NCBI GenBank assembly: GCA_006386115.1
Contig: VFIW01000160.1
Coordinates: 1-64,000 of the forward strand
Reading direction: 5' to 3'
DNA from: Globisporangium splendens
Taxonomy: Eukaryota; Oomycota; Peronosporomycetes; Pythiales; Pythiaceae
DNA length: 64,000 nt
Shown here: piece by piece, positions 1 through 10,708 of the stretch
Layout of the letters: every line of letters begins with the position of its first letter
How positions within the stretch are numbered: the stretch's first letter is position 1
Position numbers and translations under genes: made by a program
The notes under the pieces: generated by a model
What the model was told of the DNA's origin: nothing
Seen by the model: the letters and a program-made list of their open reading frames with translations, nothing else
Database searches by the model: none

Positions 1-117
1 GTCGGTCGGGTCGTCGTCGTCCATGATGAGGTCGATGTCTGTGGTTGCTTGGAAATCCTTCGGGTCGAGCGCAAAGCACGAGTGCTCGTCTTCGGAGAGC
101 GCAGAGGTGGTGATCAT
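1..117 (-). CDS. 5' end of an unidentified gene, cut by the window edge
   Basis: Reading leftwards from an ATG at 117 gives 39 open codons to the window edge. The product starts MITTSALSEDEHSCFALD and becomes acidic (DDDD near residues 33-36). The base composition and lack of stops look coding, and the gene would run out of the window to the left. There is not enough protein to name a family. An acidic N-terminus of this type is common in nuclear regulators, but that is only a guess. Confidence 0.4.
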   Translation of the reverse strand, partial: MITTSALSEDEHSCFALDPKDFQATTDIDLIMDDDDPTD

Positions 118-1660
118 TCTTGTCAAGTGTGCTGGACGCTGTAATACTCGTAATGGCTCAAGCGGGGGCGGGGAACAGAGAAGAGCTCTGATTTCTTTCT
201 TTCTCTTTCTTGTTTAGTAGAATGTACTGCAGCACTGTAGCAGTCGGTCGCTCTGCGGTGTTGTGGGAGGCAGCAAAACTCAGAGTGAGGAGTTCAAAAA
301 TTTGAGCTGTTGCTCGCGGCTGACCGAGACAGACGGGCGGTTTGTGGGACATCTTGGGTTTTGTATGTGATCGATCGGAAGCAAACGAGGGTATGGGCGG
401 AAGGAAGGAAGGCGTTTCCCTCTTCTTCCTCTTCTTGGCTACTGTATCTGACATGCTTTTTTTGTGAAACCACCGCCGCTTTTGCTCGAAAATAATGCGT
501 CGACGCCACAGAGAACGGAGGGATATGAGGTGCATGATTTCTTTCTTCTTTTTTCCCAAAGCAGTATCGCTGTATCCACACATTACCACTCTGCGAGGAA
601 AAAACCTGGTCATGGAATTAACAAGAGTGTGGGATCTCCACAGGTTTAGCACGCTTGCTCTCTGCTTTACCGGCACGCGCATCTGTCTGTCTATCCACAA
701 ATACACCTCATTTCGCAGAAGAAACACACTCAAGAGAGAGACTCACGCCTGCAGAAAAAAAGAAACCGATGGCGGTTGAACGGAAGAAGCAAGCACGCAA
801 TTGCATCCTTCAGATAGCACGTACGTGTTGTCACCCTGTGCTACGCTCTTTTACAAAAGATCGATGGCGCTGGCCCGATTTCCTGCTTCAGACGATGACG
901 CAAGAAGCCATCATTCTAGGTATTCAGTGCTCTGTTGGTACTCCACATACAGAAGCGATTGTAGATACAATGCACACGTGTCCCCAGGCTCGCGCTTCTT
1001 GTCACTGCGAAATATTGCCGGGTATCCATGCAGCAGAGCTGGAGAAATGAAGCCTTGTGACAATTGCATCGGACCAGAATAGCTGAGCAAAAGATCGCAT
1101 GAAAACCCAAATGGATCCACCAGCCATCCTTTTGTCCCTCCCTTTGTGCATAGAGTTGGCGTTTTTCTGCGTTGTTTGCTTGGTCTGTGCTTGTCTTTGT
1201 GTTGCTGTGTAGGGGATGCAGGGTACACAAACAAACACTTCAACAATTCGCAGCAGATGCAGCTTCAACGTTGCCTTTTCGAACCCAAGAGCGAAGCGCA
1301 AACACGAAATCATCACTCCCTAGATTCTCAGGTGCTGAAACATCCTGAACTCCTCCCAAAATAGCAGAAAGCTGCCATCTTCTGGATGGGCATCATTTCT
1401 CTCTTGCAAACAGTCGCCGTGCAGTAGGCGAGGAGAAACAACAGCGAGGACGGCAGAGTGCGATTGCAATTGCAGGAGGCACACGCACTTCACGCGACTA
1501 TGCGGGGTCCCTGGACTCATCTGAACCATCCGCCGTTTTCCTTCCGCATCTCGCCTCGGCAAGCATGCATGTAGCACACGCGCATTTGACTCGTTGACTT
1601 TTGGTTAGTGGTAATAATAGCCGGCACCCACACGCATCGTACAATTGATCTTTCTCGTTG
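118..1660. other. Intergenic stretch, no convincing gene
   Basis: This 1.5 kb lies upstream of the minus-strand gene starting at 117 and downstream of the minus-strand coiled-coil gene ending at 1661. Short overlapping ORFs occur on both strands, but none shows a recognisable motif or a sensible splice pattern. Pyrimidine-rich tracts near 190-230 and 420-440 could belong to the promoter of the left gene. I see no RNA gene or clear repeat. Confidence 0.5.
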
Positions 1661-3862
1661 CTATCCGTACAGAAATTGGGCTTCACCCCGTAAGAAACGA
1701 CTCCGTTGCTGCGACGGCCGCTGTGCGTAGTCGCTCCTCGACTGGTCTTCATCCGCCGGCTGGCTTGCTGTGCTGTTGGCGTGGGTTGCGGATGCTGTTG
1801 ACGGTGATGAGGATGATGTGGAAGCGGTGCTGGTCGTGTAGCTCGGCACGAATGGGGGACTGGGTTGCGTGGTCTGCAGGATCAGGTCTGAGAGCACGTG
1901 GACGCTGTCGCGGCGGTAGATGGCGACCGAGACGCCGTGCTTCTCGCGCATGATGGGCACGAGGAGCTGCGCGAACCCCGCCGCCACCTCACTCGTGAGC
2001 GTGTTGAGTCGCAGCGGTGTCGGCTTGCCCGTGCCGCGGATCGCGTGGTGCAGCCAGTCGGTCAGCGTCATGATCTTGGCCTTGTCCGTCGTCCAGTGGT
2101 CCAGCAGGCACTTGATGAGCGGTGAGTTGAGGTCGCCCGGCGGCGCGGGGTACGGCGCCGTCTCCTCGACCCACTTGTCGTCATCGTCGTCGTCGTCATG
2201 GCTTCGACGCGTCGCGTTTGATTCACTGCCGTCACGAGGGAGAGTTGTGGCCATACTCGACATCTGGTAGTCGAGCTGCTGCGTCAGCCGCGTGATCTCC
2301 TCTTGTGCAGACTTGTTGCACTCCTCGAGCGCCTTTTGCGACGCGACGGCTGCGCTCCACTGCAGCTTGGTGTGTTTCAGCATGTCCTTTGCGACCGCGA
2401 GCTTCTCCTGCAGTGCTTGGACCTTTTGAAGCAAGCCGTCATGGAGAGCTGCGTCCAGGTGTTCACCATTGTTGTCGCTCACGATGGACGCCGTGTCCGA
2501 CGCGATGCACACCTCGCAATTGTTGCTGCTCACGCGGCTCAGTCGGCACTTGAGCTCCGCGACGTCCGTTGCGTCGTTATTGCTATTGCCATCATCATCT
2601 CCAAAGAGCGCAGTTCTCGATGACGGCACAGTACTGGTGAGGATGCTGCCGTTGGAACGCACCGACGATGGTGCGGACTGCTGTTGGATTACGTTGCGCA
2701 GCTCGCGCACTTCCGCCTCAAGCTTCATGTTCGTATCCAACAACACATCCTGCACCGTAATCCCGAGCTTGTGTGCATCCGGATCCGCATCTGCTGCTGT
2801 CGGATTGAAAGCCATGTTTGTATCAAGCGCAAACGGTCGCGAATCGGCGATTTGCTGCATAGGCATGAGCATAAAACATGGGGAAAATGGTTAGATAACA
2901 TGCATACACCTTTTCCATACAAAACGCACCTTGTACATCAAGTTCATGGTGCGGAGGCTCTCGAGAACAGCGCGCTCCTCTACAAGCTCTTCCTGCAACG
3001 CATCGTGTGCGTTCTGCAGCTTTTTGTTCTTCTTGTCGAGCTTCTCGACCTGCAAGTAGTATTCAGTCGCCTTGGCCGCTTTCTTCCGGAGGTTGTCGAC
3101 GTCTTTGCGCACGCTCTTAAGCTCCAGCTGCATCGCGTCGTTCTCCTGTGACGCCGTCTGCCACTTTTGCAAGAGCTCCTCGTAGTCCGCCCACGTGAAC
3201 ACGCTCGCCTGGTTTGAGTCGTACGTCGCCGCCGGGTTCGTCACCGAATACTGCCTTTCGTGCTGGTTTCGCGTCTGGGCCGAAGCGTCCGCATGCTTCT
3301 TCTGCAGCGCGTTGAACTCGATCTGCAGGTTCTCCAGCTGGTACTCCGCGAGTCGCTTCGATGCGTTCGCGTCCTCCATCTCCACTTTGAATTGCTGCTC
3401 TCTGTCCAGAAGGTCCGTCACGAGTGCAGACTTGGCCTTGAGCTCATTGCGCAGCGAGTTGATCTCCACGAGGCATTTCTTGCGCTCTTCCTTGAGATCC
3501 ACGATCTCGTCGTCTTTCGCCGTGAGTGCCGTCCGCAGACTCGGTCGTTCGTTCTCCAGAACCGCCAGCTGAGCGCGCAATGCATCATTCTCCTCTTGGA
3601 GCTCCTGATTCTTCTCCAACAGCAAAATACCTGCGCGTGCGGCCTTCCGCAGCGCTTCCTCTTCGTCCAAATCCTGGTAATAGTCGGAGGAATACGACGC
3701 GACTGCATGGGAATCAACAGAAACGCAGTCACACATTCGTATCGTCATGAGCTCTTCAACACGAGAGCAAACGTGAGGGACGCGCATGTCGACTGACTCA
3801 CATGAACGCGGCGGTGCCTCCATGTCGGAGAGACGGCCCCTTTCGCCCTCCATGGACGCCAT
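1661..3862 (-). CDS. Coiled-coil protein with AAxxG CC1 box, dynein-adaptor-like
   Basis: Exons run 3862-2930 and 2854-1661, about 708 residues. The 75 bp intron (donor GTGCGT, acceptor TATGCAG) joins in frame. A further in-frame intron at 3801-3703 is likely (GTGAGT to ATGCAG) and would remove 33 residues near the N-terminus. An acidic stretch leads into ALRKAARAGILLLEKNQEL (about residues 70-88). This fits the CC1 box, AAxxG followed by LLE, of activating dynein adaptors such as BICD2, Spindly and TRAK/HAP1, where it binds dynein light intermediate chain. A long heptad coiled coil follows to about residue 310, then a second coiled coil, a loop with Asp runs, a conserved domain (WTTDKAKIMTLTDWLHHAI) and a Ser/Thr-rich tail. 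A paralogue lies at 14919-16955. The adaptor role is inference from the motif and architecture. Confidence 0.75.
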
Positions 3863-4199
3863 TTCTCCTATCGGCGCAATGATCCGGTCGACTGCGCGTT
3901 GCCTGTCGCTGAGTCTAATGCGTCGCGCTTCTAAGTTAAACGCGAGAGAGAGAGAACGTCGCTTGCGGTATGAGGCACTACCAACTTCATAGCAACAACG
4001 AAGCCTGATTCATCATGTTACCAAAACGTAAGAGGTATTTATAGTATTGACTTATATGCGAATCGCTAATAGAGAGGTATAGTGATTGTGCTTCGCACTG
4101 AGAAGACTGACTGCGTCTAATATACCGGTCATACCGGTACATCATCGGTATAGCGTAACCTTGTGGTTACGTCCTGTGTTGCTGGGCAGGGCAATCGAA
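3863..4199. promoter_or_regulatory. Divergent promoter region
   Basis: This 337 bp separates the start of the minus-strand coiled-coil gene from the plus-strand cyclo-ligase gene, so both promoters must lie here. It holds a purine-rich GAGAGAGAGA tract near 3940 and AT-rich sequence around 4020-4080. A short repeated word ATACCGGT occurs at about 4121-4137. No specific factor site is assigned. Confidence 0.5.
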
Positions 4200-5094
4200 A
4201 TGAGCAGCAGCAGCACCGACGCAGCAGACGCCATGGCGGGCGTGAAGAAGGAGCTGCGCAAGCAGATCGCGGCGGTGCTCAAGGCCACCGAGGCCGCGGA
4301 GATCGCGCTCCAGAGTCAGCAGCTCGCGGAGCGCATCTGTGCGCTCCCAGAGTTCCGCAACGCAAAGGCACTCAGCGTGTACCTCGACATGCCCAAGGAA
4401 GCGGCAACAAGCGGACTGCTCGCGGCCGCTTTCGAAGCGGGCAAGAAAGTGTACGTGCCTAAAATCACAGGCCGCAGCGCGGAGGACCTCAAGATGGTGC
4501 AAGCCCTGTCTGTGAATGACATCAACGTCTTTCCAAAGGTATGCCTTTGCTCCTATTGTGGCACGTGTGTGCTCCCATGAGAATACCAAGCGCTGATGAT
4601 CTTTCGCCGTAGGACAAATGGCAAATTCCAGATCCGCCACTGACGAGTCCAAGTGGAGACGCCAGAGAAGATCCCATTGAGGGTTTAGACTTGGAGCTCG
4701 TGCTGATGCCGGGGGTAGCTTTTGATCGCTCAGGCGGCCGATTGGGTCATGGAAAGGGCTATTACGGTAGGTGATTTGATCACATTGAATCATCCATTTC
4801 TGCTGTATTTTGCCACAATTTCGCGTGTGTGTCTCTTGCTTCAGACTCCTTTCTGCGTCGACTGGGCGAGGCGTACGCGAAGAGCAACACGCCGCTGCCA
4901 ACGACGATCGTAAGAACACTTGTGTGGCTTTGTGTGCAGGTCTGGCAGCTGTGTGGAAATGGCTGACAATGCGTGTGCATGTGCTTGAAAAGGGACTCTG
5001 TCTGTCGCCTCAGCTCGTGGACCAAGTACCGCTGTCTCCGCACGACAAGATGCTCGATATCATCGTCACGCCCGAGGAAGTGGTGCGTCCATGA
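4200..5094 (+). CDS. 5-formyltetrahydrofolate cyclo-ligase (MTHFS)
   Basis: The enzyme converts 5-formyl-THF to 5,10-methenyl-THF using ATP and feeds folate one-carbon metabolism. Exons are 4200-4538, 4613-4766, 4845-4909 and about 4993-5094. The first three junctions have clean GT-AG borders; the last acceptor (GAAAAG at 4992) is chosen because it keeps the family sequence TTIGLCLSPQLVDQVP. Family motifs are clear: PGVAFDRSGGRLGHGKGYYD across the exon 2/3 junction (ATP and folate binding), and PHDKMLDIIVTPE near the C-terminus. The start at 4200 (MSSSSTDAADAMAGVKKELR) is preferred over an in-frame ATG at 4086, since the extra 38 residues look unlike the family. The protein is about 219 residues, close to the usual 200. 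Confidence 0.9.
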
Positions 5095-5268
5095 TTGTAG
5101 TCTCCATTAACCGACTTTCGAATAAATGAGTTTGTCAGATCTTGAGTATGTTGTCAAGGTAATCCATTTTGATTGGCTAGTTTTGAGTTGCGTGATGCTT
5201 TATTGGCTGAAACTAGTGGTGACTCAGCGCCGGCCGCGCGTGTCGTGTTCATTTGGCAATTCGATCCG

Positions 5269-6057
5269 ATGGGCAAGCGCGGTGTGTTGTATCTGTTGTG
5301 TGTGGCGCTGCTCGTGGCGGTGGCAGCGGCGCAAGACCTCTATGAAATGCTAGGCGTGTCTGCGTCTGCGACGCCTGCGCAGATGAAGAAGGCGTGAGTG
5401 TTTGTGTCCATTTCCTCCACGCATGCGTGTCAATCTGCTCACTCACCTCCTTCGTTTACCGCTCGTTAGATACCGCAAGCTCTCGCTCAAGTACCACCCG
5501 GACAAGCAAACGGAGGAGACCCGTGAAGCCGTGAAGGAAAAGTTCGTCAAGGTCACGAACGGTGAGTAGCTGGTTTGCTTTTTCCATGCGTGTGCCGTTA
5601 ATGCTGGTGAGCTCATTCACCTTCGTGCCCTTCTCTCACAGCCTACCGCGTGCTTTCGGACCCTGCGCGCCGTGAGAAGTACGACTTGTATGGCATCGCT
5701 GACGAACAAGAGTTCAAGTAAGTCACGCAACTGTGTTTTAAAATTGTCTCCATGCATTAGTTGGAAAGATGGAGGTTCGTAATCATTTTTGTCTGATGCG
5801 GTGCAGGAATTTCGACGATGCACTTCGTTTCTCCCACGAAGGCGTGGAAGACTCGCTTCTCAACTGGCTCGGTCTTGTCGCGATTCTTGCCATCGGCATC
5901 GTGCCGATCGTGATCATGCAGCGCAACCGAACGAAGCCTCTCAAAAAGAGACGTGAGGTATTTTTCTAATGGCATGTGCAACCGTGCGTGGCTTCCTCAT
6001 CATGATGTTGCTGTCTTGACTGTACTTGCAGGCCCTGCGAAGCCTGTCAAGAAATAG
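5269..6057 (+). CDS. ER membrane J-protein (DnaJ domain, single membrane span)
   Basis: An Hsp70 co-chaperone of the endoplasmic reticulum. Exons are 5269-5393, 5470-5561, 5642-5717, about 5807-5952 and 6032-6057. The N-terminus (MGKRGVLYLLCVALLVAVAAA) is a signal peptide. The J-domain follows at once: DLYEMLGVSASATPAQMKKA, then YRKLSLKYHPDK with the HPD triad that stimulates Hsp70 ATPase, then AYRVLSDPARREKYDLYG. A membrane span (WLGLVAILAIGIVPIVIM) and a basic tail end the protein, a Sec63/ERdj-like layout without zinc-finger or C-terminal substrate domains. With donor GTGAGG at 5953 the protein ends KPVKK, a dilysine tail typical of ER residents. An alternative donor at 5958 would read on to a stop at 6148. 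Confidence 0.85.
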
Positions 6058-6378
6058 ACTCACGGCGACTTCGACCAACAACTTCAAGCAGGACTTCACC
6101 GCAAAGAGACGCCAATACGTGAACAACCCAGGGCTGGTGAACCAATGAGTGATGGAATGCGAATTGTTGTCGTTTTGCGCAACGCTTTCCTTGTGATTTC
6201 GTCGAAAACTCGGAAAGTGATTCATAAAGAATTGCAGAATGCCCTTTGCATTCTTTAAACTGCTAGTTCGTTCTGTTTCTTTCTTTTTTTTGCAAAGCCT
6301 TTCATGGCTCACAACTATTTCCAAGAAGCGTGAAGTGACCATTCACTCAACCAAGCACCAAGCAAACATAACACCCAT
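6058..6378. other. Convergent 3' region
   Basis: This 321 bp lies between the 3' ends of the plus-strand J-protein gene and the minus-strand amidase gene. It includes the alternative last-exon reading of the J-protein up to 6148 and a T-rich run around 6280-6292. No independent gene is seen. Confidence 0.5.
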
Positions 6379-8397
6379 TTAGTCACGAGGAAACTTGGCC
6401 GCATCGTCGATGATCGAGAAGTACACCTCGGGCTTCTTCTGCTTGGCTTCGTAGAGGCGCTCCGTCGCGTGCGCGAGACGCAACATGATGTCTTCTTCCC
6501 AGTGGTTTGCCTGGAACTGGAGAGAAATAGGTAGACCACCCTTGTCGTACCCGATCGGTACTGCAATGCCTGGAATGCCGATGAAGTTTCCATACACGCT
6601 GAAGCGGAAGATGTCACCAAGCTGCCCGGCGTTCAACTCTCCCACGTCAAGAGCATCGGTAGGGATCTCCGGAGCAGTGATACCCGTTGTCGGGGTCACA
6701 AACACATCCACCTTGCTGAAAACTTGCTCTTCAAACTGACGCAGGGCGAACGCGCGCACTTTCTGGGCTGCAAGGAAGTCGAGCGACGAAAAACTACGTC
6801 CAAACGTGATCACAAGCTGCACTTCTGGGGACATCTCACTGAAACGACTGTAGTACTTGTCAAAGCTGACAGCAAACTCCGAGCTGATCGTGACGCTGTG
6901 CGACGTATGGATCGCGGTGAGGTAGTTCAACTTCGTCTCAATCAGCTCTGCGCCACGAGCCTTCAGCTCCTGCATGGCCTTGTTCACGGCTGAAGCCACT
7001 TCAGGAGACGAGTGGTTCGAGTAATCGCTGAAATAGCCAATCTTGACTCCCTTCAGGCTTTTCGTGTCTTCAAACGAGTGCAGGTCAACTGCAGGTTGCG
7101 TGTAGCTGCGAGGGAACGCGTCATCAGCACCACTCATGACTGCATACCCAATAGCAGCATCTCGCACACTGCCTGCAATAGGACCGATGTGGCACACAGA
7201 AGGACAATCAGGCATGAGAGGAGGAACTCGCTGGAACGTTGGCTTGATGCCCACGACGCCACACAGACCAGCTGGGATACGAATGGAGCCACCGCCGTCA
7301 ACACCAAGTGCCAGAGGAACGATTCCAGAAGCGACGATTGCAGCCGAGCCGCTGGACGAGCCACCAGTGTAATGCTTCGGGTTGTGCGGGTTTCGCACAG
7401 TACCATAATGCATGTTGTAGCCTGTCACACCGGCACCGACTTCGTGCATGTTGGTTTTGCCCAAAATGATAGCACCAGCAGCACGAAGTCGAGCGATAAC
7501 GGTACTGTCGGCCGTCGCCACACCAGTTTCGATACCGAGGAACGAGGTGCCAGCCGTGGTGCGGAAGCCCTTGATCTCCGTCTCGTCCTTGATGGCGATG
7601 GGTACACCATCCAGCACTCCGAGCGGCTTGCCCTCCGCGTAGCGCTTCGACGATTCCTTCGCCTGCTCCAAGATCAGATCGTCGTATTTCTCGATAAAGA
7701 AGTGCATTGGGTACTCGGACTTTTCATTCTCGGTCACGGCGGCAAGTACTGCACGGGCGACTTGCAACGGTGTTAGCTCTCCCGACGCGTATCGAGAGGT
7801 GTAGTCGGCAATGGACCAGTGCTTGAAGTTGGACGTCTTCTTGGTAACGCCCATGGCGCTGAATTCCTCCAGAGAGATTTGCTCAGCAAGCTTCTTGACG
7901 GACGTTTTCGGGTCAATGTACGGAAGGAACACGGGCATGTCAGGAACAAAGGACGCGACTCTGATAAATAAACAGCGACGTTAGCAAAAAGACATTAGTC
8001 TTTGAGACAGAGAGGACACGATCGCAATGGTAGCGATGGCAACGTACTTGCGCACTTCAATGATCTTGTTGTCCTTAGCCAACGTTCCCGTGATGACGCG
8101 TCCGATCACTGGCAAGTGGATCAACTGCGCCAAGACCTACTTGCACAAAAGAAGGGAGCAAAAGGCAAATACATTAGCGCTGATACTGTGCGTGACTCGT
8201 GAAGGTGCAAAACGCACCTGGAGCGGCTTGCCAAAGAGCCGAGGGGACGCGAGGTTGACGAGGTCGTAGCCGCCCTCGGCAATGCGCCCGTACTCGAGCT
8301 GCAGCTGCTCATAGCTCGGCAGTTTCTCCTTCTCACCGAGCAGCAGCAGCGCGCTGAAGAGCGCGACCACGAGCGCCAGCACCAGGCCGATCCGCAT
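6379..8397 (-). CDS. Amidase-signature hydrolase, fatty acid amide hydrolase type
   Basis: Exons run 8397-8218, 8136-8048 and 7960-6379, giving about 616 residues, close to plant FAAH. The N-terminus (MRIGLVLALVVALFSALLLL) is a membrane anchor. The Ser-cisSer-Lys triad of the amidase signature family is present: Lys in GVPIAIKDE (about residue 214), the cis-Ser in TGGSSSGSAA (about 293) and the nucleophile Ser in GVDGGGSIRIPAG (about 315). These enzymes hydrolyse fatty-acid amides or related amide bonds at membranes. Both introns splice cleanly with GT-AG ends and keep frame. The substrate is inferred from length and anchor, not proven. It is divergent from the acyl-CoA-binding gene at 8871, so a shared lipid-related promoter is possible. 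Confidence 0.88.
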
Positions 8398-8870
8398 GCT
8401 TGTCCGCGTTTCTTGAAATGCGCTAGGGGGAAGTGGAGAGAAGTGGAGGGACTATGGGGAGATGACGGACCATCACTCGAGCAACGCTGACGCTTTACCT
8501 CGGTAAATGGATGCATTTCTTAAACGAATACCAGAATATTGTATTTCAACTTGAAAATCAACTCATACTTGATATTCCTTTCAAAACATATCTTTTTGAC
8601 CTTTCCGTTCACAGTCATTTCAACGCGAGTACCGTGTCAGACATCCGCCGCATCAACTGGTGAAGTGTTGACGTGAAAAAAAGAAGCCCATCTGTGTTAG
8701 ACTTCAACCTTTAAAAACACATATCCTTCCACAAACGTTTCGTCAAAAGTGCTCCGGGAGAGGCAGTGGACCTGTGTTATTCCATGCTTCCGCTGGCCCT
8801 TCTGTTCCTCGCGGAATCAGCCAGGAGCGCTTAACACGTGCTGGCGCATTGAGCAGTTCCCAGAGTCAGC
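8398..8870. promoter_or_regulatory. Divergent promoter region
   Basis: This 473 bp separates the amidase (minus) from the acyl-CoA-binding protein gene (plus). It is AT-rich at 8520-8620 and contains TTTAAAAAC-type words near 8712. No gene or recognisable RNA is seen, and specific sites cannot be assigned. Confidence 0.45.
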
Positions 8871-10497
8871 ATGCCGTCGCTCATGCGCTCGTCGTCCAGC
8901 GCGCCAAGTGCGTCGGCAGCTCCCAGTGCGCTCGGCTCGGTGGTCTCGCAAGCCGCCGCCATCAACGCGTTCCGCTCGCGCTTGCGGTCGCCTTCGCCCG
9001 CCAGCAGCATCGCCGAGACGGAGGACGACTTGGATTTGTTGTCTGCGGCCGCGATGCTCCCGCCCGTGTCGCCTGCTCAAGCTGCCGCTGGTGCGCACCA
9101 CACGCATGGCCACTCGGCGTGTGACTCGTGCTCGGCACTAGAGACCGAGTTTGCTGCGGCAGTGCTTTTCGTCGAGACGTACAACGGTGCGACGTCTGTG
9201 CTGTGTGTAATTTTTTCGGTGGTGATTTTGAGCTCCACATATCGTCACTTGTATTGTTGCAACTGCTCTATGAAGGTCCCCACCGGATTCTCACGCAAGA
9301 GAACTCGACGCCCAAGAAGGAGTTCTACGCGTTCTACCAGCAAGCGACGGTGGGACCGTGCCCGAACGCCGCACCACCACTTGGTCTCTCGAAGATTGAA
9401 ACCTCCAAGTGGTACGACATCGTTCCAATCCAGGCGTCTTACTTAATCGACAGCGATCCTTTTTCTAACAAACTGTATCGTGTATCAGGGAGAAATGGCG
9501 CAACTTGGGCCAAATGACGCGTCATGAAGCTATGAAGCGATACACAACAGCCCTGGACAACCTAGTTGACGATTGGAGACGCAGCGCGAACGTACGCGTT
9601 CCGAACCTTGTCCGCAGCACCAGCGCCGCTTCGTCGACTGCTGAAGATGGCAACGCAGTGCTCACTCCGGCAGCCGGAAACGTATGGTCAAATTTGGTAA
9701 TCGCAGGTGAGATTTAGTTGCATGAGGCTGATTCGTTTATTGTATCCTGTTTCATTCAAGCAGACGAAGAGGAGAAGTACGAGTATGTTTGAGCGCCTCC
9801 CTCGAATCTACGACGAGCTTGGGGAGCTACAAGACCGTGTTGAGGAGGAAACAAAGAAGCGTGAAGAACTTGAAGCGCACTTGCTGAACTTTACGCGAGA
9901 ATACGTACGTGAACTATATATATTCACCACGAGTGCTGAGGAGCATTTCCGCGATTTTGGCTGATTATGTGTATCTTTGCTATGTTTGCAACAACAATAG
10001 AGAGCTATGGTGGCGCGAGAAATGGAGCAAGTGGATCAAATGCGTGGACATCTTACGTCGCTTGTTAAGACCCTTGAAGATGACGTCACCAGCCACCATG
10101 TACGTGCACATCGACTGTGTCGAGCTGTAAGCAACATAGGCTAACATAGAAATCCTGGTCGCTTTTAACATGCCAGAATGAGCTTCAGCGCGTATCCCAA
10201 CGTCAACTGGAGATTCTACCGTTGGTGGAAGGTTCAGTGCTTCTAGCATTCGAAACACGAGCTCGTCAAGTGTACCAGATCCTCCAAGGATGGATCCGCA
10301 ACAAGACTTTCCGGCGTGTGGTCTTCTGTCTTTTTCTGTTCCGGTTGTGGAATTTCATTCGCAGCCGCCGCATGCCCCAGTTTGTAGCCCAACTGCTGAT
10401 TCGCTGGCTCGCGACCGTGTCGTCTCTTGATGCACCAAACAGCATTGGCGCTGCTTCCAGCAGCCGACAGCCACCACGTGCGCTGCTTCGAAGTTAA
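8871..10497 (+). CDS. Acyl-CoA-binding protein, ACBD4/5-like, probably tail-anchored
   Basis: Exons are about 8871-9186, 9276-9411, 9489-9696 (or to 9681), 9764-9904, 10001-10099 and 10177-10497. After a low-complexity Ser/Ala N-terminus comes an acyl-CoA-binding domain. Exons 1 and 2 join to give YNGPHRILTQENSTPKKEF, then FYAFYQQATVGPC. Exons 2 and 3 rebuild KWEKWRNLGQMTRHEAMKRY, the helix that contacts the acyl-CoA phosphate and pantetheine. A coiled coil follows (about 9790-10099 and into the last exon). Near the C-terminus is a hydrophobic aromatic stretch (RRVVFCLFLFRLWNFI) flanked by Arg. That order (domain, coiled coil, C-terminal hydrophobic helix) is that of ACBD4/5 peroxisome-ER tethers. 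The end of exon 3 is the least certain junction, because the best-looking donor (9713) gives the wrong phase. Confidence 0.82.
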
Positions 10498-10708
10498 TTT
10501 TGCGAAAGATTTTGTGTGCGCGCGTGCTTAAACGCGCTTATGAAAACGATGCGAAAGGAAGAAGCTGAGAAAGCTTAGTTTCACCATGTTGCCTCTGTTG
10601 CTGCTTAATTCAGTTGTATTTTTGAGAACATCAAACGTGCTGAAGAATGAATTTGCTGGCATTATAGGCATGAAGCTTTCGAACAGCTTCCTCTAACGCT
10701 AGCCATGA

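Noticed and set aside
9697..9763. Strong-looking splice donor GCAGGTGAG at 9713 in the acyl-CoA-binding gene
   Set aside because: No nearby acceptor gives the phase needed to enter the following coiled-coil frame; donors at 9697 or 9682 do.
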